From assembly GCF_947492965.1 (NCBI RefSeq), contig NZ_CANLOZ010000003.1:434001-498000 (forward strand): 64,000 nucleotides of DNA. The letters are read 5' to 3'. The DNA is from an uncultured Aquimarina sp. Lineage in GTDB: Bacteria; Bacteroidota; Bacteroidia; Flavobacteriales; Flavobacteriaceae. A model generated the notes under the pieces. The model was not told where the DNA came from. It ran no database searches and worked only from the letters and a program-made list of their open reading frames with translations. The translations under genes and the position numbers were made by a program. Position 1 is the first letter of the stretch, and each line of letters begins with the position of its first letter. Of the stretch, positions 10,801 through 20,940 are shown one piece after another.

Positions 10801-11828
10801 GAATTCCGACAGTGTATGTAGAAAAAGGAAACTATACAAATGGAGAACTTACATTAAGTATAGTAAATACAACAGGAGCTTCTTCGATGGACTTTAATGG
10901 AAATATTAGAAGAACTGAATTATCAGCAGAAGTACAACTGAACCAAGCAATAGCATTGTCTGGCGAGTATAGAGAAGAAATCAAAGTAGCAACTGGATTC
11001 TTATTCGATATCGGATTCTCAGTAAATGGAACAGAATCTACACAACTAGATGCATTATACCTTGCAGATGGTCCTTGGGGAATTGATTATACAGAAGAAG
11101 GAGTGATTATAGAATCATTCGAAGTGTTAGAGCAAATAGAAGGAGCTACAGAAGAGAACCATACGATAGAAAGAGGCATTACAGTGAGCGGAGAAGTAAA
11201 AGAAACAATGAATATCTTCAGAAATATTGTAGCAGGAGAAGGTACATTGAATGTAGAAGCTTATGATGCATTACAATTCCAAATGAATACAGACAGAGAC
11301 ATTGAAGTAATCTTAGTAACAAAAGATCTTGTAGATTGGAATAACAGATTAAGATATACTGTAAAAGCAGGTGCTAAAAGTAAAATGCATACAATAGCTT
11401 TCTCAGATTTTGTAGATGGACAAGGAGCAAGTACAGAAGTTGCAGATGTAAGAAGTATCGTATTCTCTATACAAGGAGACTATCAAAACTTCGAACTGTT
11501 TGATGTAGCTATTACAGAAGTAGCATTTACAAACAGCTCTGTACTAAGCGTAGATGAGTATGAGATTGAGGATAAGCTGACCAAAGTAATGAATTATCCA
11601 AATCCATTTCAGATGACCACTTCTATTAGAGTGCCTGAAACAATGCAAGGAAATATTCAAATCACAGTAGTTGATATGCTAGGAAGAGTAATTAGAAATG
11701 AAAAACTAGAAATGGTAGCTCCTAATGTAGCTAGATTCAACGGAGAAGAGTTAACAGCAGGATTATATAAGTATATCGTATCAGATGATCACAAGAAAAG
11801 TTACCAAGGAAGTTTTATGAAAAAATAG
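7869..11828 (+). CDS. Large secreted T9SS substrate with thrombospondin type-3-like Asp-rich repeats, DUF4114-like region and type A sorting domain
   Basis: Signal peptide VKNTITFLLALICFAANAQ; repeats DSDNDGIxD; C-term NYPNPFQMTTSI..GLYKYIVSDDHKKSYQGSFMKK. The supplied start (TTG 7839) lies inside a probable -7 element, so GTG 7869 is preferred. Confidence 0.85.
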   Translation: MKNTITFLLALICFAANAQQTFECNDGTFYQVISGSMKAYDPITGSYSEALHSYDTYNAGGYNVVDNYLYAIKKSDKHLLRIAKDMVIDLGAVAPNGTTVFGGGYAADVDPDGNLWVFQNNTKRTFHKIINLKDYDGSYSPQFEIVEADVTAPSTCADIVYVNGAFYGGSRGKIFKWDLSSGTPVFSSKSVANLPSSTFGAAYADTDNRLYFSDNNGGLYLINDYEGANPSATLLNLTETTNSNDGFKCASGISPLDKDADGILDSMDADVDGDGLSNVFECNGTDPYGDIDDDGMFNYLDNDISGNGDNVVQDAFDRDSDGNPDFLDIDSDNDGIYDIVEAGGGANDTNNDGVFNNQDINYQDTDNDGIADTYDVDQLGTEFIPLDTDNDQVYDCYDIDSDNDGIIDLIEGQEENSFLGLSGNDEDADGMDDNFDPDFGGTTNGTVNTDNTDAYDHLDTDSDNDGISDHIEAYDSDGDGVAETEASGVDSDNDGLDDHYDQRKTGFDSENGGQTPANFPIPAICDRYNYLGEFNSNGKPLYLDGQDVVSQETVDMIHNALPEGYPVPDFNPHYISSGYDTDVVVQENAEIWVTFVGEGAGYKNTLGFYTYDADNPYTTVPQPEDITVIFPNVSAVGSGGELEIGDKVKIGSFPPNTGIGWVLLADAWKDGCVDTGNWQLYSNPDYNPESDETLRYHNVLLNDPDSERIILGFEDIRRDYASCDQDFNDALFYITASPITAIKTDNYADINSATDVTSANDGGLESNGDLASLIAKRNFNRTKSNSIFNTKKSQRSFQPGLVSYNSKNNGNLSTYFPATGVLGSESAYVSSPEDLLEITNANTVFSVDYYNNEKRVAAALATSTTGKIYDHSKTICDRLNGSKLLDLRTVAIRNHTIISTRIERASGEIEYALTFSIKEGESENEIYSLWNIDSYPEGDYTNFQVWGGSVAQVANIANHILDTFIAEKPMRSHEVADRIPTVYVEKGNYTNGELTLSIVNTTGASSMDFNGNIRRTELSAEVQLNQAIALSGEYREEIKVATGFLFDIGFSVNGTESTQLDALYLADGPWGIDYTEEGVIIESFEVLEQIEGATEENHTIERGITVSGEVKETMNIFRNIVAGEGTLNVEAYDALQFQMNTDRDIEVILVTKDLVDWNNRLRYTVKAGAKSKMHTIAFSDFVDGQGASTEVADVRSIVFSIQGDYQNFELFDVAITEVAFTNSSVLSVDEYEIEDKLTKVMNYPNPFQMTTSIRVPETMQGNIQITVVDMLGRVIRNEKLEMVAPNVARFNGEELTAGLYKYIVSDDHKKSYQGSFMKK

Positions 11829-11865
11829 AGTATTGATTTCGGTTGGGTTTTTGGGGTCTACTAAG

Positions 11866-11910
11866 AATAGCGAGGATAGGTGTTGTTTCCTCGCTATTTT
11901 TTTATGCTTT
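11866..11910 (+). terminator. Rho-independent terminator
   Basis: aatagcgagga..tcctcgctattttttt. Confidence 0.75.
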
Positions 11911-11957
11911 ATTCCTTATGGAAATCTTTTAATTTTTTATTAGCAATTGTTATCAAA

Positions 11958-14030
11958 TTACAATCTTAATTTTTCAATCTTTTTATTAAAAAGTGGTTTT
12001 TCTAAGAAGTACCATTTTAGTTTAAAACCAATTTCAGTAAATTCAAAACCGGCAGCAGTTGCAGAAGCTATATTACTATACTTTCCATAAATGTGAGCCA
12101 TAAATCTTTCAGAAAAATGATGACCAATTTTTCCTTCTGCTCTAAAGGTAGTAGAAGCAGGATCTTCTTCTACAAACTGGCGTCCTACAGCTGCACTTAA
12201 ACTATAAAACCAATCATTATTCTGGTCATTCAACAATTCAGCAAAAACTTCTACTAAATGAAATGATGACGGACTGAAATAAATGGTTGGTACTTGATCT
12301 TTAAAAGAAATATACTGATAATTAATACCGGTTTTTAGAACAGGTCTGTTTAAAATATTATAGTATAATGAAGTGAACAATAAATTTCTGGTATTATCAT
12401 CGGATTGAGTTGTATATATGGCCTGAGTATACCATCCTAAATTAATGTTGGTACCAAGGTTATAATTTATGGAGTAATTATTCATGATAATTTCTCTATC
12501 AATAAGATCTGCATTAAAATTTTGTAATTCTCTTTTGTAACCAAAATCTAAACTCTGAAGTCTGAAAGGTTTGGTGCTAATAATCACTTCACCAATGACA
12601 CCTGTATAACTGGTTGTATTTGCATCAGATGCATTAAATCCAAGATTTGCTTTTAATCCTATCCTGCCTCCAAATTTATAATCCAACCCAATTAGAGCTT
12701 CTTGGGACTCGGCTTTACTACCTGTTTCAGTATTTTCTGTAGTTCTAAAAGAATAGCTGCCTCTTATTTTTAGTTTTGGAGATAGTGGTATTTCAGTATT
12801 AAAATTGGTACTTATGGCTTCATTATTGCCATTATCAAAAGTATATGCCGTCCTATTTTCTATAAAAGGCGTATGAGATTTTTTTAAGGTAGCGATTAGT
12901 TTTTCTGCATCGGGTTGTTTTGGATAAAAGAATAAAGTTTTAAAGGCAAATTCATAAGACTTCATGTCTAAACCAGATGCTCTATATGCATTGGCGATTC
13001 CCAAATTACCATCGAATGAGCTTTCGCTTTTAGCAAGAATTTTTTGATATTGATCCAGACTCAGTCCAAAATCACTAGTATACATTCCTAAAGTAGCTCG
13101 TAAACTTAAAAGGTTAGTACTTTCTGGATATTGTTTTTCAAATTCTAATAATGTGCTCTTTGCTTCTTTAAACTTTTTATTCCAGAATAAGGCCTGGATA
13201 TAGCGTTCGTAGGATGATATCAGAAGATTCTCATCTGATGGAGATAATTTTTTCGCTTTACGAAGTGCTTCACTTGCCTGTTCTAATGCTTTCTTTTCTT
13301 TAAATCTTTTGTGAGATACTAACGATAGTCCTTGTAAAGAGGTAATACTATCTTTAGGGTTTGTAGCAATCGTACGGTAAGCTTTTTCTGCATTATCATA
13401 CTGTTCTAGAATGATATAGATATTAGCTTGATTTAGCAAGGTGTCTTTATCTTCAGGGAAATCATTTAGATTTTGCTCTAATAGGTTTAATGCTTCTTCG
13501 TATTCTTTATTCTGGGATAGTGTGAAAGCATATCCTAGTCTAATGTATTTTCTAGAAATCAGAGCATTTGGATTTCCTGCTTGTATCGATAATGCTTTAT
13601 TAACAGTCTCCAGCGCTTGGGGATATTTTTTTAGGTTAGAAAGGGTATTTGCATATCCTAGTACCGCTGCAAAACTAGTACTGTTTTCTTCCACTATAGT
13701 TTGATAGTAGGTTTCCGCTTTTTCATAATTCTTATTCCATAATAAAGACTCTGCATAGTTTAGTTTTATTTCATAGTCATTTGGATATATACTTTTTAGT
13801 TCTGTAAAAAGAGCAACTGCTTTTTCCGATTCTCCTAATAGTCCTATTGCACGCCCATAACATAATTTTGCAGTTCTGTTATCGGGATAATTTTTAAGGA
13901 TACCTTCAAAAAAGGACTTGGCTTCTTGGTAGCGACCATTTTCTAGATAACCAAACCCTTCTTTCATATCTTGACCATTGGTCAAGGTTATTACAAAAAG
14001 AAGGAAAACCAAAAGTATTTTTTTGTTCAT
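11958..14030 (-). CDS. TPR-repeat protein with C-terminal outer-membrane beta-barrel (YaiO-like)
   Basis: Signal peptide MNKKILLVFLLFVITLTNGQ (start 14030, not 14084), multiple TPRs, barrel-like C-term ending FTEIGFKLKWYF. Confidence 0.75.
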   Translation of the reverse strand: MNKKILLVFLLFVITLTNGQDMKEGFGYLENGRYQEAKSFFEGILKNYPDNRTAKLCYGRAIGLLGESEKAVALFTELKSIYPNDYEIKLNYAESLLWNKNYEKAETYYQTIVEENSTSFAAVLGYANTLSNLKKYPQALETVNKALSIQAGNPNALISRKYIRLGYAFTLSQNKEYEEALNLLEQNLNDFPEDKDTLLNQANIYIILEQYDNAEKAYRTIATNPKDSITSLQGLSLVSHKRFKEKKALEQASEALRKAKKLSPSDENLLISSYERYIQALFWNKKFKEAKSTLLEFEKQYPESTNLLSLRATLGMYTSDFGLSLDQYQKILAKSESSFDGNLGIANAYRASGLDMKSYEFAFKTLFFYPKQPDAEKLIATLKKSHTPFIENRTAYTFDNGNNEAISTNFNTEIPLSPKLKIRGSYSFRTTENTETGSKAESQEALIGLDYKFGGRIGLKANLGFNASDANTTSYTGVIGEVIISTKPFRLQSLDFGYKRELQNFNADLIDREIIMNNYSINYNLGTNINLGWYTQAIYTTQSDDNTRNLLFTSLYYNILNRPVLKTGINYQYISFKDQVPTIYFSPSSFHLVEVFAELLNDQNNDWFYSLSAAVGRQFVEEDPASTTFRAEGKIGHHFSERFMAHIYGKYSNIASATAAGFEFTEIGFKLKWYFLEKPLFNKKIEKLRL

Positions 14031-14785
14031 ATACCGTATTTGGAATAACAAGTTACTAATATTTTTTGAAGATAAATTCTCCATAGAATATAATACTTGT
14101 AAGTTAAGTTTTTGAGTTAATATTAAAAATATAAACGTACTTTTTTTGAGGGAATATTCAACTTTATAAGACGGAATTCTCCCTTTTAGTAAAAAAAGAT
14201 TCAGTTTTAAATGTTAAAAAAAGAGGTAAAAAGAGGTTTTTTATACTTTAAAAAGTTAATTAAATGTTAATTTTATCGATTAAAGGCATTTAAAACCGTT
14301 GTAATACATGATTTCTTGTCAAGACCTTACTAAAATTACGGTTTTACAGTATTTATTTAAAAGATAATACATTTAACTTTACAGTAAGTTGATTCATAGT
14401 TATTTATATTCAGCTTAGTCGTCATAAATTAAAAGAATAAATCTTCGGTTGCCCTTCGAAGAAAGTAGAAATTAAAATGATTAATTTATAACAACAACAA
14501 CACTTTTACCTTGTTTTTTACAACAAATAAAAGCAAGGCCCCAAAATCTTAAACAACAATGAATACAATCCACATCATTATTCCTTTTCGCGACACATAG
14601 TTTTATAGGATCTAGCAAAAGTTTTGGAATGAAGAAATCCTTTGCTAAAGTGCTTTTGAAGAACGTATATGATTTAAAAATATATGTTATGTATTCTTTA
14701 AAAAACTTTTAGACCAATTTATGATAGTATATAGTTCTATTGCACAATACCATAGATGTTTGTTTTAAAATGGCGCTGATGGTAA

Positions 14786-14818
14786 ATACTTCATCTAATG
14801 ATATTTGTCATTCGTCGA
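14786..14818 (+). promoter_or_regulatory. Candidate LytTR box pair (21-bp phase) upstream of the STAS/flippase genes
   Basis: atacttcatcta (14786) and gtcattcgtcga (14807). Confidence 0.45.
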
Positions 14819-14900
14819 TCATAAAAAGTATCTGGTCTAAAACAAGAGAATATTGTAGAAAAGAATAAAGATATTGAGAGTAATCAAAAACTAAATTATT

Positions 14901-15197
14901 ATGGCCCTAAAAATAACACACCGATACGGAATTTTTGAACTAGAAGGAAATGTAGTAGGTAAGAACGCTTTATCTGTAAAAAATCATTTCGAACAATTAA
15001 TGCTTTCGTCAGAGCAAATCGTATTATCCTTGGATAAGGTAAAGAGGATTGATACGCAAGGAATCCAAGTACTTAGCAATTTATACAGAAGAGCAGTTAA
15101 AAACAATAAGATATTCTATTTGATTGGAGCAGAGAATGCCATTATAAAAAAGGCCTTTGGTAAAGTAAATTATGTTATAAGAAAGGAGTCTCTGTAA
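14901..15197 (+). CDS. STAS-domain (anti-anti-sigma-like) protein
   Basis: 98 aa; VVGKNALSVKNHFEQLM..IVLSLDKVKRIDTQGIQVLSNLYRRA, STAS-like pattern. Confidence 0.65.
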   Translation: MALKITHRYGIFELEGNVVGKNALSVKNHFEQLMLSSEQIVLSLDKVKRIDTQGIQVLSNLYRRAVKNNKIFYLIGAENAIIKKAFGKVNYVIRKESL

Positions 15198-15225
15198 TTA
15201 TTACTAATCCCAAAATTAGCCCCAA

Positions 15226-15525
15226 ATGGAATTAGAAATAAATAATGTAAGAGGACGCATGGAAGTAGTAGGAGATTTTACTTCCGAGAATGTCCATAAG
15301 GTAAAAGATCATTTTAATTACTTATTAGATCATTATGAAGAAGTAGTAATGTGTCTAAAAAAAGTAAAGAAGATAGATAAAAAAGCTTTACAGGTGTTAC
15401 AAGGCATTTATGCCAAAGCGCAGCGTAGAAAGAAAGTATTATTTGTATTAGGAAAGAAAAATAAGAAGGTGTTTATGACCTTAAAATCAAATAAACTCAA
15501 CCATATTTTTAGAAATGACTATTAG
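15226..15525 (+). CDS. STAS-like protein, paralogue of the upstream gene
   Basis: VVGDFTSENVHKVKDHFNYLL..EVVMCLKKVKKIDKKALQVLQGIYAKA. Confidence 0.6.
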   Translation: MELEINNVRGRMEVVGDFTSENVHKVKDHFNYLLDHYEEVVMCLKKVKKIDKKALQVLQGIYAKAQRRKKVLFVLGKKNKKVFMTLKSNKLNHIFRNDY

Positions 15526-16744
15526 CACATTGGTTCCAAAACTAACATCAGAGCAAAAATTTATGCTTAGTGTTATCGTAGTGAATGCTGGGAATTATCT
15601 TTATAACCTTTTGTTAGGAAGAATTCTTGGTCCAGAAATGTTTGCAGATGCAGCCTTGTTGATCACTTTTTTGTTAGTGTTATCCTTTGTTGCTATGACT
15701 TTTCAATTAGCTACGGCAAAATTTTCTGTGTTGTTTGAGAATGCTACTTTTAAAAGTTTCATTGCTCTTATTTATAAATATGCAGGTATTACTGGTATTG
15801 TCATCGGAGCCGCTATGGTTGTATTTTCTGGAGAGTTACAGCAATTATTTAATACTAAATCTTCTTTGATGTTTACCATTTTTGGATTGGGAGTACCTGT
15901 GTATTTTATCATGAGTGTAAATCGTGGTTTTTATCAAGGTACCAAACGATTCGAAAAACTTGCCTGGACCTATCAGGGAGAAATGTTTAGTAGATTAGCC
16001 ATTACACTTTTATTGATTTTTACCATCACTACCGTAAGCTCATCAATTTTAGTAGTCATAGGAATCTTTGCATCCTTCTTTTTTGGGTTATTACCATTTA
16101 AGAAAGAAAACTTTGTGCTTAAGGTAAAGAATGTACTAAGTAAAGAGCAGTCTAGTCAGATTAGTAAGTTTTTTGTGCTTACTGCATTTTATGAGTTGAC
16201 TCAGATCATTATCAATAATAGTGATATCTTATTAGTGAAGCATTATTTCCCAGAATATGATGCAGGATTATACGCCTCTTTAGCATTAATCGGACGTGTA
16301 GTCTATTTTGTTACCTGGATGTTTGTAATGCTATTACTTCCAGCGGTTATAGAAAAGAAAAAACTAGGAGAAGCTACTGCACCAATTTTGGTTAAATATG
16401 TTGGTTATGTAGTAGGTCTAGCATCCGTTGTTGTTTTAGGATGTTATCTATTTCCAGAATTAGCGATTCATTTATTATTTGGTGATGCATACCTATCTAT
16501 GGCTCCTTTATTATGGAAATACGCTATAGCAACAGCATTATTTGCGGTGTCTAATATATTCGCGTACTATTTTTTGTCATTGGATCAATATATGCCTGTA
16601 GTCGTTTCTGGTTTATTAGGAATTTCACAGATTTTACTCATCGTATTTTTTCATAGTTCTTTATTAGAAGTGGTGGTTGTGCAGATAATTGCGATGGCTG
16701 TTTTATTAGTAATTCAGTTGATATACTTCTTTTTTAAAAAGTAG
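15515..16744 (+). CDS. Polysaccharide flippase-like (Wzx/MATE-type) integral membrane protein
   Basis: 409 aa, about 12 hydrophobic segments, N-term NAGNYLYNLLLGRILGPEMFADAALLITFL. Confidence 0.75.
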   Translation: MTISTLVPKLTSEQKFMLSVIVVNAGNYLYNLLLGRILGPEMFADAALLITFLLVLSFVAMTFQLATAKFSVLFENATFKSFIALIYKYAGITGIVIGAAMVVFSGELQQLFNTKSSLMFTIFGLGVPVYFIMSVNRGFYQGTKRFEKLAWTYQGEMFSRLAITLLLIFTITTVSSSILVVIGIFASFFFGLLPFKKENFVLKVKNVLSKEQSSQISKFFVLTAFYELTQIIINNSDILLVKHYFPEYDAGLYASLALIGRVVYFVTWMFVMLLLPAVIEKKKLGEATAPILVKYVGYVVGLASVVVLGCYLFPELAIHLLFGDAYLSMAPLLWKYAIATALFAVSNIFAYYFLSLDQYMPVVVSGLLGISQILLIVFFHSSLLEVVVVQIIAMAVLLVIQLIYFFFKK

Positions 16745-16865
16745 TAATGAAATAGATGAAAGAAGTAAAAATGTTATTGATCGAAGTAAAACGGTAACCC
16801 AACGAATATCAAAAGACAAATAGATAAATAAAAAAGAAATTTACATCAACATACAATCAAAACAC

Positions 16866-18089
16866 ATGAAATTAGCAATCGTAACAGCATATCCACCAAG
16901 TAAGGTGACTCTAAATGAATATGCATTTCATTTAGTAAAACATTTTAGACAGCAAGCGGAAATTACAGAATTGGTTTTATTAACTGATATTACCGAAGAA
17001 GAAGCAAATTTAGATTTTGAAACAGAAGGTTGCAGCGTTACTGTAAAACAATGTTGGAAATTTAATAGTTATAAGAGTATTAGAACTGTCATGAAAGCAG
17101 TTAAAGAGACAAAACCTGAAGCTATTTTATTCAATCTTCAGTTTATGAAGTTCGGAGATAAAAAGATAGTTGCGGCACTAGGACTGCTATTACCGTTCTT
17201 ATGCAAAATGAAAAAGATACCAACGATTGTCTTATTACATAATATCATGGAACAGGTAGATCTAGGCAAAGCTGGTTTTACAAATAATGTTTTCTTAAAA
17301 GCAATTTTCAATTTTATTGGAACAGTCTTAACAAGGTTTGTTTTAGCTTCCGATCGTGTGGCAGTAACGATTAGTAAATATGTGGAAATATTAGAGAAAA
17401 AATATAACGCGAAGAATGTGGTTTTGATTCCTCATGGAACTTTCGAAATTCCCAGAGAACCTTCGTACGAATTACCAGAAGGACCATTAAAAATAATGAC
17501 TTTCGGAAAGTTTGGGACTTATAAAAAAGTAGAAATCTTAATCGATGCTGTTAAAAAAGTGAGAAAAGAAACCGGAGTGGATCTGGAAGTGGTCATCGCG
17601 GGAACCGATAACCCGAATACACCAGGATATTTAGAAAATGTACAAAAACAATATCAGGATATACCACAGCTAACATTTACAGGCTATGTAGAAGAAGAAG
17701 ATGTGCCAGTAATTTTTGGAGAAAGTGCTATGGTAGTATTTCCATATACATCTACTACTGGAAGTTCTGGAGTATTACATCAGGCAGGAAGCTATGGGAA
17801 AGCAGTGGTAATGCCGGATTTAGGAGACCTGAGCATATTAGTAAAAGAAGAAGGATATAGAGGTGAGTTTTTTGATCCTCAAAGTACGGATAGTTTGGCT
17901 ACAGCAATACAAAAGATCGTGGTAGATAAAGCATATAGAAATCAATTGGCAAAAGCAAATTATCAAGCGGCTACCGCATTTCCAATGAGCAGGATAACCA
18001 AAATGTATATAGACTCATTTAAAAGTATTAAAAACGGAAAAAGTAAGAAAAAGAAAGAGGAAAAAGAATTACAAGGAATATCGGTTTAA
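16866..18089 (+). CDS. GT4-like glycosyltransferase
   Basis: GKFGTYKKVEILIDAVKKV..VVIAGTDNP..FTGYVEEEDVPVIFGESAMVVFPYTSTTGSSGVLHQAGSYGKAVV. Confidence 0.85.
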   Translation: MKLAIVTAYPPSKVTLNEYAFHLVKHFRQQAEITELVLLTDITEEEANLDFETEGCSVTVKQCWKFNSYKSIRTVMKAVKETKPEAILFNLQFMKFGDKKIVAALGLLLPFLCKMKKIPTIVLLHNIMEQVDLGKAGFTNNVFLKAIFNFIGTVLTRFVLASDRVAVTISKYVEILEKKYNAKNVVLIPHGTFEIPREPSYELPEGPLKIMTFGKFGTYKKVEILIDAVKKVRKETGVDLEVVIAGTDNPNTPGYLENVQKQYQDIPQLTFTGYVEEEDVPVIFGESAMVVFPYTSTTGSSGVLHQAGSYGKAVVMPDLGDLSILVKEEGYRGEFFDPQSTDSLATAIQKIVVDKAYRNQLAKANYQAATAFPMSRITKMYIDSFKSIKNGKSKKKKEEKELQGISV

Positions 18090-18166
18090 GTACTGTCATT
18101 ATCTTAATAGAATGACTTAAGCCATAATAATTAAGTGTTTTGATGTTTTTTTCAAAAAGATGTTTT

Positions 18167-19711
18167 TCAATAACTTATAAATTGGAAAGCATCTTTTTTA
18201 TTTCCATCTGCATCAATAAATCCAAAATGCTTTTGTGCATTTTTTCTCCAAGGCAATCTTCCAACTACATCTGTTGGGATTTTATTAAAATCATACAATG
18301 TCCAAGATAAATAGTGTAATTCATGTTGTTGGATGATTTTTAAAAATGCCTCATGATACGCTGCCTGATCTTCTTCATTATTCCCGAAGGGAGCCCACAA
18401 TCCTTTATCAGAAGACAACCCAAATTCTTGCAAAACGAGTGGCTTTTCTAAAGATGATATAGTTTTAAAGATATCCTGAAACTGAGTCAAATCTTTATAA
18501 TAATGAAAAGATACAATATCCACATCTTCACTCAGAATATCTGCAGTTTCTATAGAAGACCAACCAATAGTTATGGGATGTTCTGTATCTATAGTGCGTA
18601 TTTGATGAATCATTTCTTTTAACCAGGCAAGAACGGTTTCTTTTGTTCTGCTTTCAAAATCAAGATTAGGTTCGTTTTTTATATCCCACATAAGAAGCGC
18701 TGGGTGCTCTTTGATACTACTTACGATTTGCTCAGCATGTCTATGCGTAAAGGTCCAATCGTTTATATCATAATTACCATAGAAATCGAAGAGCGTAAGT
18801 ACGACTTTTAGACTATTCTTTTCTGCCAGATCCATCACTTCTTTTAGCTTTATGAGTTTGTCTGCTAGTACATATTCTTTGCCAAAATCTTCGTAGGGAA
18901 CAAATATTCTGATGGTATTTAATCCAGCATCTTTAATAATTTTAAAATCCTTTTGGATAATATCAATATCAAATTCTTCACCAAACATATTCCATGGAGT
19001 ATCTTGCGGATAATAATTGATACCTTTTATTTGATAAGGTGTATTGTCTACAATAATTTGGTTTCCTCGGATATATGGAGATTCTTTTTGTGTATTGGTG
19101 TCAATAACTGTGATATTAGGTTGTTTTACAATATGTCGTACTCTCCAAAACCCGTCTTCTAGAAGCATTGCAATTTTATAACTTGCTACCGAAGTAGTTT
19201 CATATTGCAAGTTGTTTTCTTTAAAACTTTGGGTGTAAGATCTTACGTTTTGATCTTCAAATACTACTAACTGCCCATCTGCGCTATAAAAGTCTAGAGC
19301 AAGATGATGGTCTAATGTGGTACTCACAATTTGTACGTCATTTGTCTTATTAAAATGAATTCCATCAACTAAGTTCTTTCGGGCGCTTTCGGTATAAAAA
19401 TCAAAAATACCTAAGGAGTCATAAGTAGCATATCCTACGTTTCTAACGTACCACGAATTCACATAATCTTTTTGGATATCATACATGGTTTGTTTTTCGA
19501 TCGGTCGAGCAGGATTTATAGTGTCTTTCCATTCGACTTTGGGAATATACGCTTGCTTATTTTTCACACCGATATGTAGCATCATAGAACGATCTGCACC
19601 AGTGCTAAGAAATGATAACGTTTGACTTATTCCAAAAAGGATTAAGGCATTTATAGCAATAAATGATGTGATAATGAAAGACCTGTATATCATTTTATTC
19701 TTTTTCTTCAT
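18167..19711 (-). CDS. TIM-barrel glycoside hydrolase (GH5/GH2-like) with N-terminal membrane anchor
   Basis: GINYYPQDTPWN, DIKNEPNLDFE (acid/base), LVLQEFGLSSDKG (nucleophile); N-terminal TM segment. Confidence 0.75.
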   Translation of the reverse strand: MKKKNKMIYRSFIITSFIAINALILFGISQTLSFLSTGADRSMMLHIGVKNKQAYIPKVEWKDTINPARPIEKQTMYDIQKDYVNSWYVRNVGYATYDSLGIFDFYTESARKNLVDGIHFNKTNDVQIVSTTLDHHLALDFYSADGQLVVFEDQNVRSYTQSFKENNLQYETTSVASYKIAMLLEDGFWRVRHIVKQPNITVIDTNTQKESPYIRGNQIIVDNTPYQIKGINYYPQDTPWNMFGEEFDIDIIQKDFKIIKDAGLNTIRIFVPYEDFGKEYVLADKLIKLKEVMDLAEKNSLKVVLTLFDFYGNYDINDWTFTHRHAEQIVSSIKEHPALLMWDIKNEPNLDFESRTKETVLAWLKEMIHQIRTIDTEHPITIGWSSIETADILSEDVDIVSFHYYKDLTQFQDIFKTISSLEKPLVLQEFGLSSDKGLWAPFGNNEEDQAAYHEAFLKIIQQHELHYLSWTLYDFNKIPTDVVGRLPWRKNAQKHFGFIDADGNKKDAFQFISY

Positions 19712-20940
19712 TCTAATTCGATGCGATCATATTTTTTATGTACTCCCATTCCCTTGATCTCTAAGGTATAAATTCCCTTTGGAAAGAAATCCTCGGATAG
19801 GTGAAAATTCACAAATCCTTTGGATGAAAATTCAGTTATCGTTTCAATTAATTGATCATTCTGATAGATATCCAAAGTGATTAGAGCTCCATCTGGTATG
19901 ATTTGATCCATGAAACTTACAATAGGACCAATTTCTATAGTTCTATTTTGTTCTTTAAAAAAGACCTTATAATCAGAAACGGCAGCTTCAAAATTTAGTT
20001 CGATACTATTACTTTCTGCCATTTCAGGAATAAAAGCCTGAGCATTCCAGGTTGATTTTTGATCAGGATGCACCATAAAGCCTTTTGCTACACCATCTAT
20101 GGTAGTTCCTGAGGTGCGTAACCTTTCTTTATTGTCCTTTAGAATGCTAAATTCTACAATACGACCATCACTGATAATGTTCCCAAATTCATCTTTTATT
20201 GTTGAGGTAAAAAATTCTGCAATTTGATTGCCGTCAGCATAATTATGTTTTGTGTTCACAAATAATTCAAAATCCTGTCCTTGAGAAGGGAATACATCCA
20301 ATGAAAACTCTTTAGAGGGGATGTTATCCAAATTTGCACTTACCAGTATTCTTCCAGATTTTTCATAGGAAAATATGTTTTTCCAAACGATAAAATCTTT
20401 ACTGTAAATATCATCGTCAATTTCTTTGTCTAAGAATTGATGTTTGACGACGATTAGAGTGCTATCCTTCACAGGATTATCGTAGCGATCTGAAGCAATG
20501 ATGGAAAGCATACTGTAATCAGTACCTCCTGCAGTAATGCTTGGAGGACCTAAGTAAGATTCTAATGGTTCTTTTATATCAGTCATCGCAGTAATGTAGC
20601 ATTCTCCAGTATATATGTTTTTTTTGTTTTTAACGAGATGATAATTAAGTATTCCTCTCTTTTTAGATACAAATTCTGGGATTTTAAAAACTACAAAATC
20701 AAGCTGTTTTTCTGGTGTAAGTAATGTAGTGCCATAAGAACTTTGGATTGCTAATACCAAATTTTCTATGGTATCGTATTTAAATTTTAAAACGATTTCT
20801 TCTCCGGCGGTATATTCATCTTTTGCATCGAATAGAACAATTTCCTTATCCATAACAGTATCCGTATGGGTTGTGTGGATCGTAAATCCAAAAACCAATA
20901 CAATTGCAACTAACAGATATGGATAAATATTTAATTTCAT
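19708..20940 (-). CDS. Secreted/anchored Ig-like-fold protein of the exopolysaccharide operon
   Basis: N-terminal signal/TM, repeated beta-rich segments; ATGA-type overlaps with both neighbours. Confidence 0.5.
   Translation of the reverse strand: MKLNIYPYLLVAIVLVFGFTIHTTHTDTVMDKEIVLFDAKDEYTAGEEIVLKFKYDTIENLVLAIQSSYGTTLLTPEKQLDFVVFKIPEFVSKKRGILNYHLVKNKKNIYTGECYITAMTDIKEPLESYLGPPSITAGGTDYSMLSIIASDRYDNPVKDSTLIVVKHQFLDKEIDDDIYSKDFIVWKNIFSYEKSGRILVSANLDNIPSKEFSLDVFPSQGQDFELFVNTKHNYADGNQIAEFFTSTIKDEFGNIISDGRIVEFSILKDNKERLRTSGTTIDGVAKGFMVHPDQKSTWNAQAFIPEMAESNSIELNFEAAVSDYKVFFKEQNRTIEIGPIVSFMDQIIPDGALITLDIYQNDQLIETITEFSSKGFVNFHLSEDFFPKGIYTLEIKGMGVHKKYDRIELE

Noticed and set aside
14220-14310. LytTR-like sequence (ttttatcgat .. 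accgttgtaata) upstream of the TPR barrel gene
   Set aside because: No 21-bp phasing in a consistent register, about 240 bp from the minus-strand start; too weak.
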